A stretch of DNA of 40,668 bases from contig CAILLK010000024.1 of NCBI GenBank assembly GCA_903835005.1, positions 1 to 40,668 on the forward strand, in the 5' to 3' direction. Origin of the DNA: an uncultured Bacteroidota bacterium (GTDB taxonomy: Bacteria; Bacteroidota; Bacteroidia; Chitinophagales; Chitinophagaceae). Both the position numbers and the translations under genes were made by a program. Positions 15,805-24,005 of the stretch are shown here, piece by piece. Every line of letters begins with the position of its first letter. The first letter of the stretch is position 1. The notes under the pieces are model-generated. The model was not told the DNA's origin. It saw nothing but the letters and a program-made list of their open reading frames with translations, and did no database searches.

Positions 15805-16809
15805 TTACCACACCTGTACTTCCCGCTCCAGCTCTATCCCAAACCGTTCCTTTACCGATAATACAATTTCATCAGATAATTGCCAAATTTCGCTTCCCCC
15901 TGCATTGCCATAATTCACCAATACCAGCGACTGCTTTGCATGTACGCCGGTATCATTTTTCCGGTAGCCCTTCCAGCCACATTGCTCAATGAGCCATCCG
16001 GCAGGCACTTTAACCAGATTATCGTTTACGTTATAGGAAGGTATATTGGGAAACAACTGCAGCAATTCTGTGAACTTAATTTTAGTGATGGTAGGGTTTT
16101 TAAAAAAGCTGCCTGCATTACCAATAACTGCAGGATCGGGGAGCTTGCTTTTACGGATGTTCATAACTGCATAGGCTATGGCTTTTACCGATAATTCGGT
16201 TACGCCCAGTTCTTCCAGTTCCTGCTCAATGGCGCCATAAGAGGTATTGAATCCGGGTTGCTTTGTCAGTTTAAAAACAACAGAAGTTATAAATGCCTTG
16301 TCCTTCAGATCATGTTTGAAAATACTGTCGCGGTAACCGAATTTACAATCCCTGTTGTTGTATGTTATGGTAGTTTTTTCGTCCCAGTTCCAGCAGGTAA
16401 CACTGGCTATTGTTTCCCTAGCTTCTACTCCATATGCGCCAATGTTCTGTATAGGGGCTGCGCCAACTGTGCCGGGTATAAGGGCCAGATTTTCAATGCC
16501 ACCCCAGCCTTTGTCTATGGCATAAAGTACCAGGTTGTGCCAGAGCTCACCAGCTTCGGCTTTCAGCCAAACATGTGTATCATCTTCTTTAATCCTTATT
16601 ATACCCTTCAGCCTGTTGTGCAGCACCAATCCCTTTACCGGCCTGGTAAGCAATATATTGCTACCACCACCCAGAATATGTTTAGTGATGCTAAGCTCCG
16701 TAAGTTCCGGAAGGAGGTTGCCGTTATCTAATTCCAGAAAATATTCAGCCGGCACATCTATGCCGAATGTGTTGAAAGTTTTGAGCGATATGTTTTGCAA
16801 GAGATTCAT
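15805..16809 (-). CDS. murB: UDP-N-acetylenolpyruvoylglucosamine reductase, MurB
   Basis: 334 aa. It reduces UDP-GlcNAc-enolpyruvate to UDP-MurNAc with NADPH and FAD, in peptidoglycan synthesis. Motifs: NTFGIDVPAEYF at the N-terminus, FAD-binding ILGGGSNILL (about 45-54), GAAPIQNIGAYGVE (about 115-128), CKFGYRDSIFK (about 155-165, the type I Tyr loop), and NAGSFFKNPTI (about 228-238) with the catalytic serine. It is the longer E. coli-like (type I) form. It lies 14 nt after the ORF6N gene on the same strand, which is unusual for murB and probably reflects insertion of ORF6N upstream. Confidence 0.96.
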   Translation of the reverse strand: MNLLQNISLKTFNTFGIDVPAEYFLELDNGNLLPELTELSITKHILGGGSNILLTRPVKGLVLHNRLKGIIRIKEDDTHVWLKAEAGELWHNLVLYAIDKGWGGIENLALIPGTVGAAPIQNIGAYGVEARETIASVTCWNWDEKTTITYNNRDCKFGYRDSIFKHDLKDKAFITSVVFKLTKQPGFNTSYGAIEQELEELGVTELSVKAIAYAVMNIRKSKLPDPAVIGNAGSFFKNPTITKIKFTELLQLFPNIPSYNVNDNLVKVPAGWLIEQCGWKGYRKNDTGVHAKQSLVLVNYGNAGGSEIWQLSDEIVLSVKERFGIELEREVQVW

Positions 16810-16823
16810 GATTGACCAGAAGG

Positions 16824-17354
16824 TTAATTTTTTCCTTTTACTTTAAAACCTATGGGCGTTCTTGGTTCATCGGGAGGAATTAATAATTGCTTTAAAGCTG
16901 AGAATATCCTCATTATATCTCCGCTGTTTTGCATCACCTGGTTTTCTAATTCTTCCAGTTTCAATAAAATGTCCTTATGTGTAAGTAGCATTTCACGCAG
17001 GCGAACAAAAATTTCTATAATATAAATGCTCATTTGCATTGCCTTTTCGCTTTTAAGCACATTCGCCAGCATCAATACGCCATGTTCTGTAAAAACGTAG
17101 GGCATATATCCGCCAAGGTGTTGTTTGGAAGGTATCGCATTTTGCGACACCATACTATTCGTCTCATCTTCGCTCAGTTGAAACATAAAGTTTAATGGAA
17201 ATCGGTCTGAATTTCTTTTCACCTGCTCTCTTAATCGTCTTGTCTCCACTCCATATAACTCTGCAAGGTCGCGGTCGATAATTACCTTCATACCTCTTAT
17301 AAGGTATATTTTACTGATAATTACTTCATCCGGCACGCTAAGGTTGTTTGCCAT
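16824..17354 (-). CDS. ORF6N domain protein
   Basis: 176 aa. The ORF6N domain is seen at about residues 10-95: ISKIYLIRGMKVIIDRDLAELYGVETRRLREQVKRN, FPLNFMFQLSEDE, then PYVFTEHGVLMLANVLKS, followed by a helical tail (KLEELENQVMQ). ORF6N/KilA-N domains occur in phages and mobile loci and are thought to bind DNA; the precise role is unknown. Residues 68-75 (MVSQNAIP) are encoded by an imperfect palindrome (17131-17151) related to the palindromes upstream of the gene. It sits 14 nt before murB. It ends GFKVKGKN, a common end in this family. Confidence 0.86.
   Translation of the reverse strand: MANNLSVPDEVIISKIYLIRGMKVIIDRDLAELYGVETRRLREQVKRNSDRFPLNFMFQLSEDETNSMVSQNAIPSKQHLGGYMPYVFTEHGVLMLANVLKSEKAMQMSIYIIEIFVRLREMLLTHKDILLKLEELENQVMQNSGDIMRIFSALKQLLIPPDEPRTPIGFKVKGKN
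17131..17151. repeat. Palindrome inside the ORF6N gene
   Basis: GGTATCGCA, three bases, TGCGACACC: 9-nt arms with one mismatch. The core TCGCAnTTTGCGA resembles that of the palindromes at 17393-17421 and 17449-17477. It encodes the stretch just before the conserved YVFTEHG strand, a region I recall as variable in ORF6N proteins. Confidence 0.6.
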
Positions 17355-17392
17355 TTTCTCGAGTGGTATTTAAGCAAATATAATGAGCAATA

Positions 17393-17586
17393 TTTGGAGG
17401 CCGCAAATTGCGACCACCAAATCCTAAATTATAGCTGATGCATCCTTAATTGGAGGTCGCAATTTGCGTCCTCCAATTTGAAAAATGATTCCTGTTTATA
17501 ATTGTTTTTCTTACCTATTTTGAGTTCACAAACTGTGACCTCAAAATCCAAAAACAGACAAGTATGTCAAAATTGGAGGCCACAAA
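17393..17586. repeat. Cluster of four related palindromes upstream of ORF6N
   Basis: Unit A 17393-17421: arms TTTGGAGGCCGCAA and TTGCGACCACCAAA around one base, 2 mismatches. Unit B 17449-17477: arms ATTGGAGGTCGCAA and TTGCGTCCTCCAAT, 1 mismatch. Unit C 17517-17547: arms ATTTTGAGTTCACA and TGTGACCTCAAAAT around 3 bases, 1 mismatch. Unit D begins at 17572 with ATTGGAGGCCACAA and has a degenerate right arm extending to about 17602. All share the frame TTGGAGGnCnCAA. The 306-bp gap (17355-17660) between ORF6N and the epimerase gene holds nothing else apart from a short AGTTTATAAACT palindrome at 17641-17652. Confidence 0.85.
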
Positions 17587-17660
17587 TTCCGCCTGCAAAA
17601 TTATGATTCTGCATTTCCTGAAGTGTTATTTTAGACCTCAAGTTTATAAACTCATTATTC

Positions 17661-18677
17661 CTATCCTTTAAACCGTACCCCCAATCCATTTCCTCCGCTT
17701 AACTTAATAATACCGTTTTCATAAGTCAATCCCTCAGCAACATCTTCTTTCAGCAACAATGGTCCATCTGCATCCACCTCATCCAGCAGGGGTAACAGAT
17801 TAGCTATTGCAGCCGTTCCGACAGTACTTTCATTCATGGAGCCCATCATTACCTTTAATCCCAAGGTTCTGGCTTCTTTTATCATTCTTAGTGCCGGGGT
17901 AATGCCTCCGCATTTGGTGAGTTTTATATTGATGCCATGAAAACCATCAGCACTTTTTTTTACTTCGTCTTCAGTGCGGCAGCTTTCATCGGCAAAAAAT
18001 GGTATCGGGGAGATGGCTTTCAGTTCCTTCATAGCTTCGTATTCTTCTTTCGGCAGGGGCTGCTCTATCAAAGATATATTGAGTTGTTTAAGCTCAGGCA
18101 GCAGCGCTTTGGTTTCATCAAAAGTCCAGCCCTCATTTACGTCTATTCTAATAATGGCAGTTGTATTCGCCCTTATAGCCCTTAGCAGATCTATATCCTC
18201 CGGCCGGCCCACCTTTACTTTATAAATGGGCCATGGATGTGCATCCATTTTTGCCTTCCATTTTTCAGGCGTATCTATGCCCAGGGTATAGTCGGTAAGA
18301 GGTATATTTTCCCATTTCAAGCCCAGCAACTGATACAGCGGTTTCCGGCTTAGTTTTGCCCAAAGGTCCCAACCGGCAATATCCAAAGCTGCTGTAAGAA
18401 AATACTGACCGGGTATCAGGTGGTGCAGAAAATGCCAGAACCGCTGAGGGTCGTTGAGTGCATACCGCTCTATCATACCCCGTTTTCCTTCCAGGCTTTC
18501 AATCATTTCCGCCACTGAGATATTATAGTAGTTGATAGCCGGCGCCTCTCCATACCCTGTATGGTTTCCAAGACCAAGGGAAGTGATCAAAGTAGGCTGA
18601 TGCGTTTTCCGGCCATGGGCGGTTTCGAAAGGATATTCAAAAGCCAGATTGCAGGAATAATATTTTAATTGCAGCAT
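17661..18677 (-). CDS. Dipeptide epimerase (enolase superfamily, L-Ala-D/L-Glu epimerase-like)
   Basis: 338 aa. A mandelate-racemase/muconate-lactonizing group fold, with the capping domain at about 1-120 and the barrel after it. Active-site residues: KVK at 153-155 (base), metal ligands D179 (RIDVNEGW), E205 (IEQPLP) and D230 (ADES), and K252 (IKLTKCGG). This arrangement and length fit the dipeptide epimerases that act on L-Ala-D-Glu from murein turnover, but specificity in this group varies. Being close to murB may be chance. The palindrome cluster lies just after its stop. Confidence 0.88.
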   Translation of the reverse strand: MLQLKYYSCNLAFEYPFETAHGRKTHQPTLITSLGLGNHTGYGEAPAINYYNISVAEMIESLEGKRGMIERYALNDPQRFWHFLHHLIPGQYFLTAALDIAGWDLWAKLSRKPLYQLLGLKWENIPLTDYTLGIDTPEKWKAKMDAHPWPIYKVKVGRPEDIDLLRAIRANTTAIIRIDVNEGWTFDETKALLPELKQLNISLIEQPLPKEEYEAMKELKAISPIPFFADESCRTEDEVKKSADGFHGINIKLTKCGGITPALRMIKEARTLGLKVMMGSMNESTVGTAAIANLLPLLDEVDADGPLLLKEDVAEGLTYENGIIKLSGGNGLGVRFKG

Positions 18678-18693
18678 TGGATAAAATTGCGAT

Positions 18694-18701
18694 TATTTTT
18701 G
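18694..18701 (+). promoter_or_regulatory. -7 box of the GT39-type gene
   Basis: TATTTTTG at 18694-18701, 19 nt before the ATG at 18721; TTG at 18669-18671 is a possible -33 element at 22-nt spacing. The box lies in the short divergent space shared with the epimerase gene. Confidence 0.4.
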
Positions 18702-18720
18702 CTCCCGAAAAACAACTCTT

Positions 18721-20370
18721 ATGCCAAAAGTCCCATTTTGGGTTTTTATTTTGATAGCTGTAATCTATTTCACAGCCATAAGGGTAGATACCATGGATAT
18801 TGATGCCTCGCAATATGCCGAGATAAGCCGTGAAATGATGAAGAGCGGCGACTACCTGCATATTTATGACCGTGGCCTGGATTATCTGGATAAACCTCCA
18901 TTCCTTTTCTGGGTAAGCGCAACAAGCATGAAGGTATTTGGGGTCAATAATTTTGGTTATAAGTTACCATCTGTTCTTTTTGGTTTGTTTACCCTAATCG
19001 CTACTTATAAACTAGCCAAAAGGCTTTACGGGGAAATAACAGGACGTATGGCAGCGCTGGTACTGGCTACCTGCCAGGGCATGTTCCTGATGACTAATGA
19101 TATCCGTTGCGACACGATACTGATGTGCTGTGTAATCACTTCGGTATGGCTGATATATGAATGGCTGCTGGATAAAAAGTGGGTTTATCTGCTGGGCGGG
19201 AGTATTGCAATTGCCGCAGGCATGATGACCAAGGGCCCGATTGCACTGATGGTGCCGGTGTTTTGTTTTGTATGCGACTGGGCATTAAAGCGGCAATGGA
19301 AGAATTTTCTGCAACCCGCGTGGCTGGTGGCATTATTGGTTGTTGCTGTACTACTGATACCTATGAGTATCGGCCTGTACCAGCAATTTGACCTTCATCC
19401 CGAAAAGCTGGTCAATGGAAAACAACATACATCCGGCCTCCGCTTTTTCTATTGGTCGCAAAGCTTTGGTCGGATTACCGGAGAAAGCCCGTGGAAAAAT
19501 GATGTAGACCTGAGCTTCCTGCTGCTTAATATGCTCTGGTCTTTTCTGCCCTGGATTTTCCTTTTTATACCTGCCATTATTATCAAAATCATTCAGTTGG
19601 TGAGACAAAAATTCCGGTTGCATCCCGGGCAGGAATGGCTAACTACCGGAGGCTTCCTGATGGGTTACCTGGCTTTGGGGTCATCGGCCTACCAGTTACC
19701 TCATTATATTTTTGTAGCGTTTCCATTAGCCGCGATTGTTACAGCCAGGTTTTTGTATGAATTGATAGAAGAAAGAAAGTATGGAGTTTTATACCGGATC
19801 TTTAAACCTGTCTATTGGACAATCTCAGTTCTGGTATTGCTTATCACTTTGTTGCTGATTGTATATGTTTTCCCGGCACATCCAATGATGATAGCCATTT
19901 GGGTAGCTGCTTTTGCAATCTGGATCTATCTTTCGGTTACTAAAAAACTAACCGGAAAGCTTTTCTGGATGCCTGCTATAGCTATGATTATTATCAATTT
20001 TTTCATTACTAACCAGATATATTTTACTTTACTTAATTACCAGATTGGCTCTCAGGCCGGGAAATACATTCAATTTAATGCTCTGGCTTCGAAAGACATT
20101 ACACTGTTCAGAGTAGAAGACCCGCTTAATTGTATTGACTTTTATGCCAATGATACCATTCATGGTTCTGACTCTATAAAAGATGTCAATGGCAAAAAGT
20201 ACATAATTACTATGGATAAAGGTCTTAAAGCGCTTCAGGAAAATGGAGTGGCTGTCGATATTTTAAAACAAGGACAATCTTATAAAGTGAGTGAACTAAC
20301 GCCTGAGTTTCTGAATCCGGCTACGAGGAAAAGTACTATAAAGGAGTATTATATTTTGAAGGTAAAATGA
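18721..20370 (+). CDS. Glycosyltransferase family 39-type membrane protein (ArnT/PMT-like)
   Basis: 549 aa. N-terminal helix FWVFILIAVIYFTAI, then the periplasmic loop with DTMDIDASQYAEISREMMKSGDYLHIYDRG and DYLDKPPFLFWVSA, the classic GT-C signature for using a polyprenyl-phosphate sugar donor (Asp residues at about 24-28, and LDKPP near 57-61). About ten further transmembrane helices follow, then a small C-terminal soluble part (about 450-549). It probably transfers a sugar to a lipid or protein on the periplasmic side of the inner membrane; acceptor unknown. Single gene. Confidence 0.86.
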   Translation: MPKVPFWVFILIAVIYFTAIRVDTMDIDASQYAEISREMMKSGDYLHIYDRGLDYLDKPPFLFWVSATSMKVFGVNNFGYKLPSVLFGLFTLIATYKLAKRLYGEITGRMAALVLATCQGMFLMTNDIRCDTILMCCVITSVWLIYEWLLDKKWVYLLGGSIAIAAGMMTKGPIALMVPVFCFVCDWALKRQWKNFLQPAWLVALLVVAVLLIPMSIGLYQQFDLHPEKLVNGKQHTSGLRFFYWSQSFGRITGESPWKNDVDLSFLLLNMLWSFLPWIFLFIPAIIIKIIQLVRQKFRLHPGQEWLTTGGFLMGYLALGSSAYQLPHYIFVAFPLAAIVTARFLYELIEERKYGVLYRIFKPVYWTISVLVLLITLLLIVYVFPAHPMMIAIWVAAFAIWIYLSVTKKLTGKLFWMPAIAMIIINFFITNQIYFTLLNYQIGSQAGKYIQFNALASKDITLFRVEDPLNCIDFYANDTIHGSDSIKDVNGKKYIITMDKGLKALQENGVAVDILKQGQSYKVSELTPEFLNPATRKSTIKEYYILKVK

Positions 20371-20401
20371 ATCTCAGGCCTTCATTATAAACAATAAATT
20401 A

Positions 20402-20744
20402 CTAAAGTTTGTCTAAGACTAACCTTATTTTATCAATAAGCAAGGGAATAAAATTCTGTTTTATACCCCAGATAATTTTTAAATCAATGCCCATATAGTC
20501 ATGAGCTATCCTATTACGTAATCCTCTTATTCTGTACCAGTCGACAGAATTAAACTGATCTTTTATATCTTCCGATAAACGATTTGCCGCCTCACTGATT
20601 ATTTCAAAATTACGAACTACTGCATCCACAGTTCGTTCATCACTATTAAATTCATCAAAAGAGTATATTGCCGGTATAACGGATAATCTTGGATGCAGAA
20701 CCCAATATATCTTCTAATAACAGACGAACACTCCTTTCAGACAT
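20402..20744 (-). pseudogene. HepT-like toxin gene, frameshifted
   Basis: The N-terminal part, from the ATG at 20744, reads MSERSVRLLLEDILGSASKI and on to RYTGN. The C-terminal part, in another frame, reads YSFDEFNSDERTVDAVVRN and ends with RGLRNRIAHDY, which has the Rx4HxY motif of HepT/HEPN RNases. Both parts belong to one HepT (DUF86) protein of about 113 aa. They are split by one extra base near 20664-20667, where AAT ATA CTC TTT TGA would read AAT ATC TCT TTT GAT if one A were removed. The total of 343 bp is 114 codons plus one base. No MntA-type nucleotidyltransferase antitoxin is seen on either side. The gene is probably dead; a sequencing error in the TATACTC run remains possible. Confidence 0.85.
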
Positions 20745-20967
20745 AAATAATCTACTGAGATTTAACTTGATATAAAGATTCCATTTTATAAAAAGGATAC
20801 TAACATTCCCTATGCAAAATATAACAGTAAAGATTTTTAGATATTTTATAAAGAAAGGCAGGAATGTCCGCATAATACAAAATTACTTTTTTACAAGTAT
20901 CTCAAAAATAAAAAACATTTCTCACCGGGCTTTTCATTTCCCACCACTACTTTTCCTCTCCCGTCCT

Positions 20968-20975
20968 TACTTTTG
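20968..20975 (+). promoter_or_regulatory. -7 box of the E1 gene
   Basis: TACTTTTG at 20968-20975 fits TAnnTTTG and lies 17 nt before the ATG at 20993. No convincing -33 TTTG was found. The remaining space back to the HepT remnant (20745-20967) is AT-rich and holds no gene I can support. Confidence 0.45.
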
Positions 20976-20992
20976 CCCCATAATTCCAACAT

Positions 20993-22969
20993 ATGCAATT
21001 TGACCGCACAGGCATTTCAGATGATCAGCTGCTGAGGCTTTATAAAGAACTGGTATTGCCCCGCATGATTGAGGAAAAGATGCTGGTACTCCTCAGGCAG
21101 GGGAAAATCAGCAAGTGGTTCAGCGGTATAGGGCAGGAGGCTATTGCTGTGGGCGCTACCCTGGCGCTGGATGCCGATGAATACATCATGCCCATGCACA
21201 GAAATCTGGGTGTATTTACAGCCCGCAAAATGCCGTTTGATAAATTGTTTATGCAGTGGCAGGGCAGCAAGGCAGGCTTCAGCAAGGGCAGAGAGCGGTC
21301 GTTTCATTTTGGCGCCAATGAATACCATATATGCGGCATGATAAGCCACCTGGGCCCACAACTGGCTATAGCCGACGGGGTAGCGCTTGCGCATAAACTC
21401 AGGAAAGAAAAAAAGATTTCACTGGCTTTCAGCGGTGATGGCGGTACCAGCGAGGGCGATTTTCATGAAGCGCTGAATGTAGCCGCGGTATGGGGGCTGC
21501 CGGTTATTTTCGTGGTTGAGAATAATGGCTATGGCCTCAGCACACCCAGCAGTGAGCAGTTTATATGCAAGCAAATTGCCGATAAAGCTATAGGTTATGG
21601 CATGAAGGGGATAACCATAGATGGTAACAACATACTGGAGGTTTATAAAGAAATAAGCAAGGCAAGGGACTATTGTATAAAGGAGCAAAAGCCCATATTG
21701 GTGGAATGCATGACCTTCCGTATGCGGGGACATGAGGAGGCCAGCGGGGTAAAATACGTGCCTAAAGAACTGTTTGAAGAATGGGGTAAAAAAGACCCGC
21801 TTACCAATTATGAGCAGTACCTGGTGAGCCAGGGGATGCTTGATAAGGCTAAGATAGCAATAGTAAGGGCAGAGATACAGCATATAATTGAGGATGGAAT
21901 TGCCATAGGTTTTGAACAACCGCATATTAAACCCGATACCGGCGAGGAACTGGAGGATGTTTATGCCCCAACAGCCAGCGGAGAGAAGAAACCAAATGCA
22001 GGCAGCACGGAAAAGAAGTTTATCCAGGCTATAAGTGATGGGTTGCACCAATGCATGGAGCAACATCCTAACCTGTTGCTGATGGGCCAGGACATAGCCG
22101 AATATGGTGGTGCATTTAAAGTGACTGAGGGTTTTGTGCAGCATTTTGGCAAGGAACGGGTGCGCAATACACCACTATGCGAAAGCGCTATTGTGGGCAC
22201 TGCCCTGGGACTGAGTATAAAGGGGTTTAAATCGATGATGGAGATGCAGTTTGCCGATTTTGTGACAGTGGGTTTCAACCAGATCATTAATAACCTGGCT
22301 AAAATACACTACCGGTGGGGCCAGAATGCCGATGTGGTTATCCGAATGCCCACAGGCGGCGGGGTGGGCGCAGGGCCATTTCATTCGCAAAGTAATGAGG
22401 CATGGTTTGCGCATACTCCCGGACTTAAAGTGGTTTATCCGTCGACACCGGAGGATGCCAAGGGGTTGCTGATAGCAGCGATTGAGGATCCCAATCCGGT
22501 AATGTATTTTGAGCATAAGGGCCTTTACCGCAGTATCAGCTCCATGGTGCCTGATGGCTACTATACCGTGGAGATAGGCAAGGCGCGGCATGTGCAGGCC
22601 GGCAGCGATATCTGCATTATAACCTATGGAATGGGCGTTCACTGGGCGGCTGAATATGCCCGGAAACATCCCGAAATATCAGTTGATATTCTGGATCTGC
22701 GCACTTTGCTGCCCCTTGATTATGATGCTGTACAAACAGCCGTAAAGCGAACCGGTAAGGTATTGCTGCTGCATGAGGACACCTTGACTGGTGGCCTGGG
22801 CAGCGAGCTGGCAGCCTGGATTGCCGAACATTGTTTTGAATTGCTGGATGCCCCGGTGATGCGGTGCGCCAGCCTGGATACGCCCATACCTTTTGCTATA
22901 GAACTGGAACAAAATTTCATGGCCAGCAGCAGGCTGCATGATGTTGTGCAGAAATTGCTGAACTATTGA
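20993..22969 (+). CDS. 2-oxoacid dehydrogenase E1, fused alpha and beta subunits
   Basis: 658 aa. The alpha-like half (about 1-320) has the thiamine diphosphate motif GDGGTSEGDFHEALNVAAV (148-166) through ENN (176-178). A short linker rich in Ala, Gly and Glu follows, and the beta-like half (about 340-658) begins STEKKFIQAISDGLHQCM and holds MGQDIAEYGGAFKVTEGF, RMPTGGGVGAGPFHSQ and LHEDTLTGGLGSELAA. In two-subunit enzymes these are separate genes (BCKDH or acetoin/pyruvate type). Fused forms are known in Bacteroidota. It decarboxylates a 2-oxo acid and passes the acyl group to an E2 that is not in the window. Substrate (branched-chain versus pyruvate) unproven. Confidence 0.92.
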   Translation: MQFDRTGISDDQLLRLYKELVLPRMIEEKMLVLLRQGKISKWFSGIGQEAIAVGATLALDADEYIMPMHRNLGVFTARKMPFDKLFMQWQGSKAGFSKGRERSFHFGANEYHICGMISHLGPQLAIADGVALAHKLRKEKKISLAFSGDGGTSEGDFHEALNVAAVWGLPVIFVVENNGYGLSTPSSEQFICKQIADKAIGYGMKGITIDGNNILEVYKEISKARDYCIKEQKPILVECMTFRMRGHEEASGVKYVPKELFEEWGKKDPLTNYEQYLVSQGMLDKAKIAIVRAEIQHIIEDGIAIGFEQPHIKPDTGEELEDVYAPTASGEKKPNAGSTEKKFIQAISDGLHQCMEQHPNLLLMGQDIAEYGGAFKVTEGFVQHFGKERVRNTPLCESAIVGTALGLSIKGFKSMMEMQFADFVTVGFNQIINNLAKIHYRWGQNADVVIRMPTGGGVGAGPFHSQSNEAWFAHTPGLKVVYPSTPEDAKGLLIAAIEDPNPVMYFEHKGLYRSISSMVPDGYYTVEIGKARHVQAGSDICIITYGMGVHWAAEYARKHPEISVDILDLRTLLPLDYDAVQTAVKRTGKVLLLHEDTLTGGLGSELAAWIAEHCFELLDAPVMRCASLDTPIPFAIELEQNFMASSRLHDVVQKLLNY

Positions 22970-22984
22970 TCGTTACCCATTTGA

Positions 22985-23005
22985 GCCACACTATTGAAGA
23001 GTGGC
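22985..23005 (+). terminator. Hairpin after the E1 gene
   Basis: GCCACACT (22985-22992) and AGAGTGGC (22998-23005), one mismatch, loop ATTGA, 16 nt after the stop. It shares the GCCACA...GTGGC core with the terminator at 14555-14587. Confidence 0.5.
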
Positions 23006-23069
23006 ACACCACCTGATATTTGACTTTAGACTTTTTCTGGCTTACTTTCGTATTTGAAATTTGGTTTGT

Positions 23070-23921
23070 ATGGCAATACGCTTAAAATATGTAGCATTGA
23101 TACCGGTTAGTGTACTGTTCTTTTCATGCAATAATGTGCAAACCAAAAACCATGGCCCTATAGTACTTGGTGATTCTTCGACTATTGTTACCGAAAACGA
23201 TCCGGATAAGCTGCGCGACCTTGTAACCGACCTTAAACCTGAGATCAAAACTTCGGATGTTAAAGATTCGATTGAGGCTGCACAAAAAGCGGCAGCACAT
23301 CAGAAAGAAGCGGATACTGCCCAAAAAGCTGCTGCAACGGCTGCCAGCCAGCCCTCCGGGCCTGGCTTAACGGGAAACGGGCTCAAAGCTGATTTTGGAT
23401 CGTTTACTTTTCTGATACCTGATGTGTCGGCTAAGCTTGCCAGCAACCCCAACCTTGCCAAGGCCAACGGAGTGGTGTATAGTTATACCAGCGGCAATAT
23501 TTCGGGCAACCAGATACAGGTAACGGCAGGGGTAACCAAGGTTTCGCAACGCTACCAGACAGTTATTGCCATAAAAAACCAATTGGGTACGCTGCCGCTT
23601 GAAACGCTTTCGACTACCACACCCTGGCAGGCCCTTAAGGGAAGCGGTAATGTATATAAGATTACCGGACTTGATGAAAAGATGCTGGAATATACCAATG
23701 CCAACAAGAACAGTATACGAGCTGCAGTTCTGAAATCAGCAAAACGTCACAGAATGAGCCGCCACAAAACGGAGGAATGGGAAGCCAGTGTGCGCAATGC
23801 ACGAGCTGTTAATCAGAAACCCATGTTTGTCATCCTCCGGTCTGTGATGTGGAAGGTAGATGGTAAGGATGCCAGCGGTAAGGTTTTCTCTAAACAAATA
23901 CGTGTGGATATGCCACTTTAG
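23070..23921 (+). CDS. Lipoprotein of unknown function
   Basis: 283 aa from the ATG at 23070, chosen over a TTG 9 nt upstream. The signal peptide MAIRLKYVALIPVSVLFFSC ends in a lipobox-like LFFSC, so a lipid-anchored protein is expected. A low-complexity Ala/Lys/Gln segment follows (about 70-105: EAAQKAAAHQKEADTAQKAA), then a folded part with FGSFTFLIPDVSAKL and NGVVYSYTSGNISGNQIQV, and a basic region SAKRHRMSRHKTEEW near 225. The family is not recognised. It is convergent with tamL. Confidence 0.7.
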   Translation: MAIRLKYVALIPVSVLFFSCNNVQTKNHGPIVLGDSSTIVTENDPDKLRDLVTDLKPEIKTSDVKDSIEAAQKAAAHQKEADTAQKAAATAASQPSGPGLTGNGLKADFGSFTFLIPDVSAKLASNPNLAKANGVVYSYTSGNISGNQIQVTAGVTKVSQRYQTVIAIKNQLGTLPLETLSTTTPWQALKGSGNVYKITGLDEKMLEYTNANKNSIRAAVLKSAKRHRMSRHKTEEWEASVRNARAVNQKPMFVILRSVMWKVDGKDASGKVFSKQIRVDMPL

Positions 23922-23947
23922 GGGCTTTATAATTCAAAAAATTGCTG

Positions 23948-23974
23948 AAATTTGGGTATAATCGACCCAGAATT
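23948..23974. terminator. Weak hairpin between convergent lipoprotein and tamL genes
   Basis: AAATTTGGGT (23948-23957) and ACCCAGAATT (23965-23974) pair at 8 of 10 positions, loop ATAATCG. The position between convergent stops is right, but the stem is short. Confidence 0.35.
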
Positions 23975-24005
23975 AGATAAAGGACTATAACCAATAAATA
24001 AATTT

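Noticed and set aside
17393-17602. CRISPR-like array upstream of ORF6N
   Set aside because: The units are palindromes of varied sequence and uneven spacing, with no constant repeat and spacer pattern and no cas gene.
21419-22144. 241-codon minus-strand frame opposite the E1 gene
   Set aside because: It lies fully within the fused E1 gene, whose motifs are clear on the other strand; the translation is low in recognisable structure.
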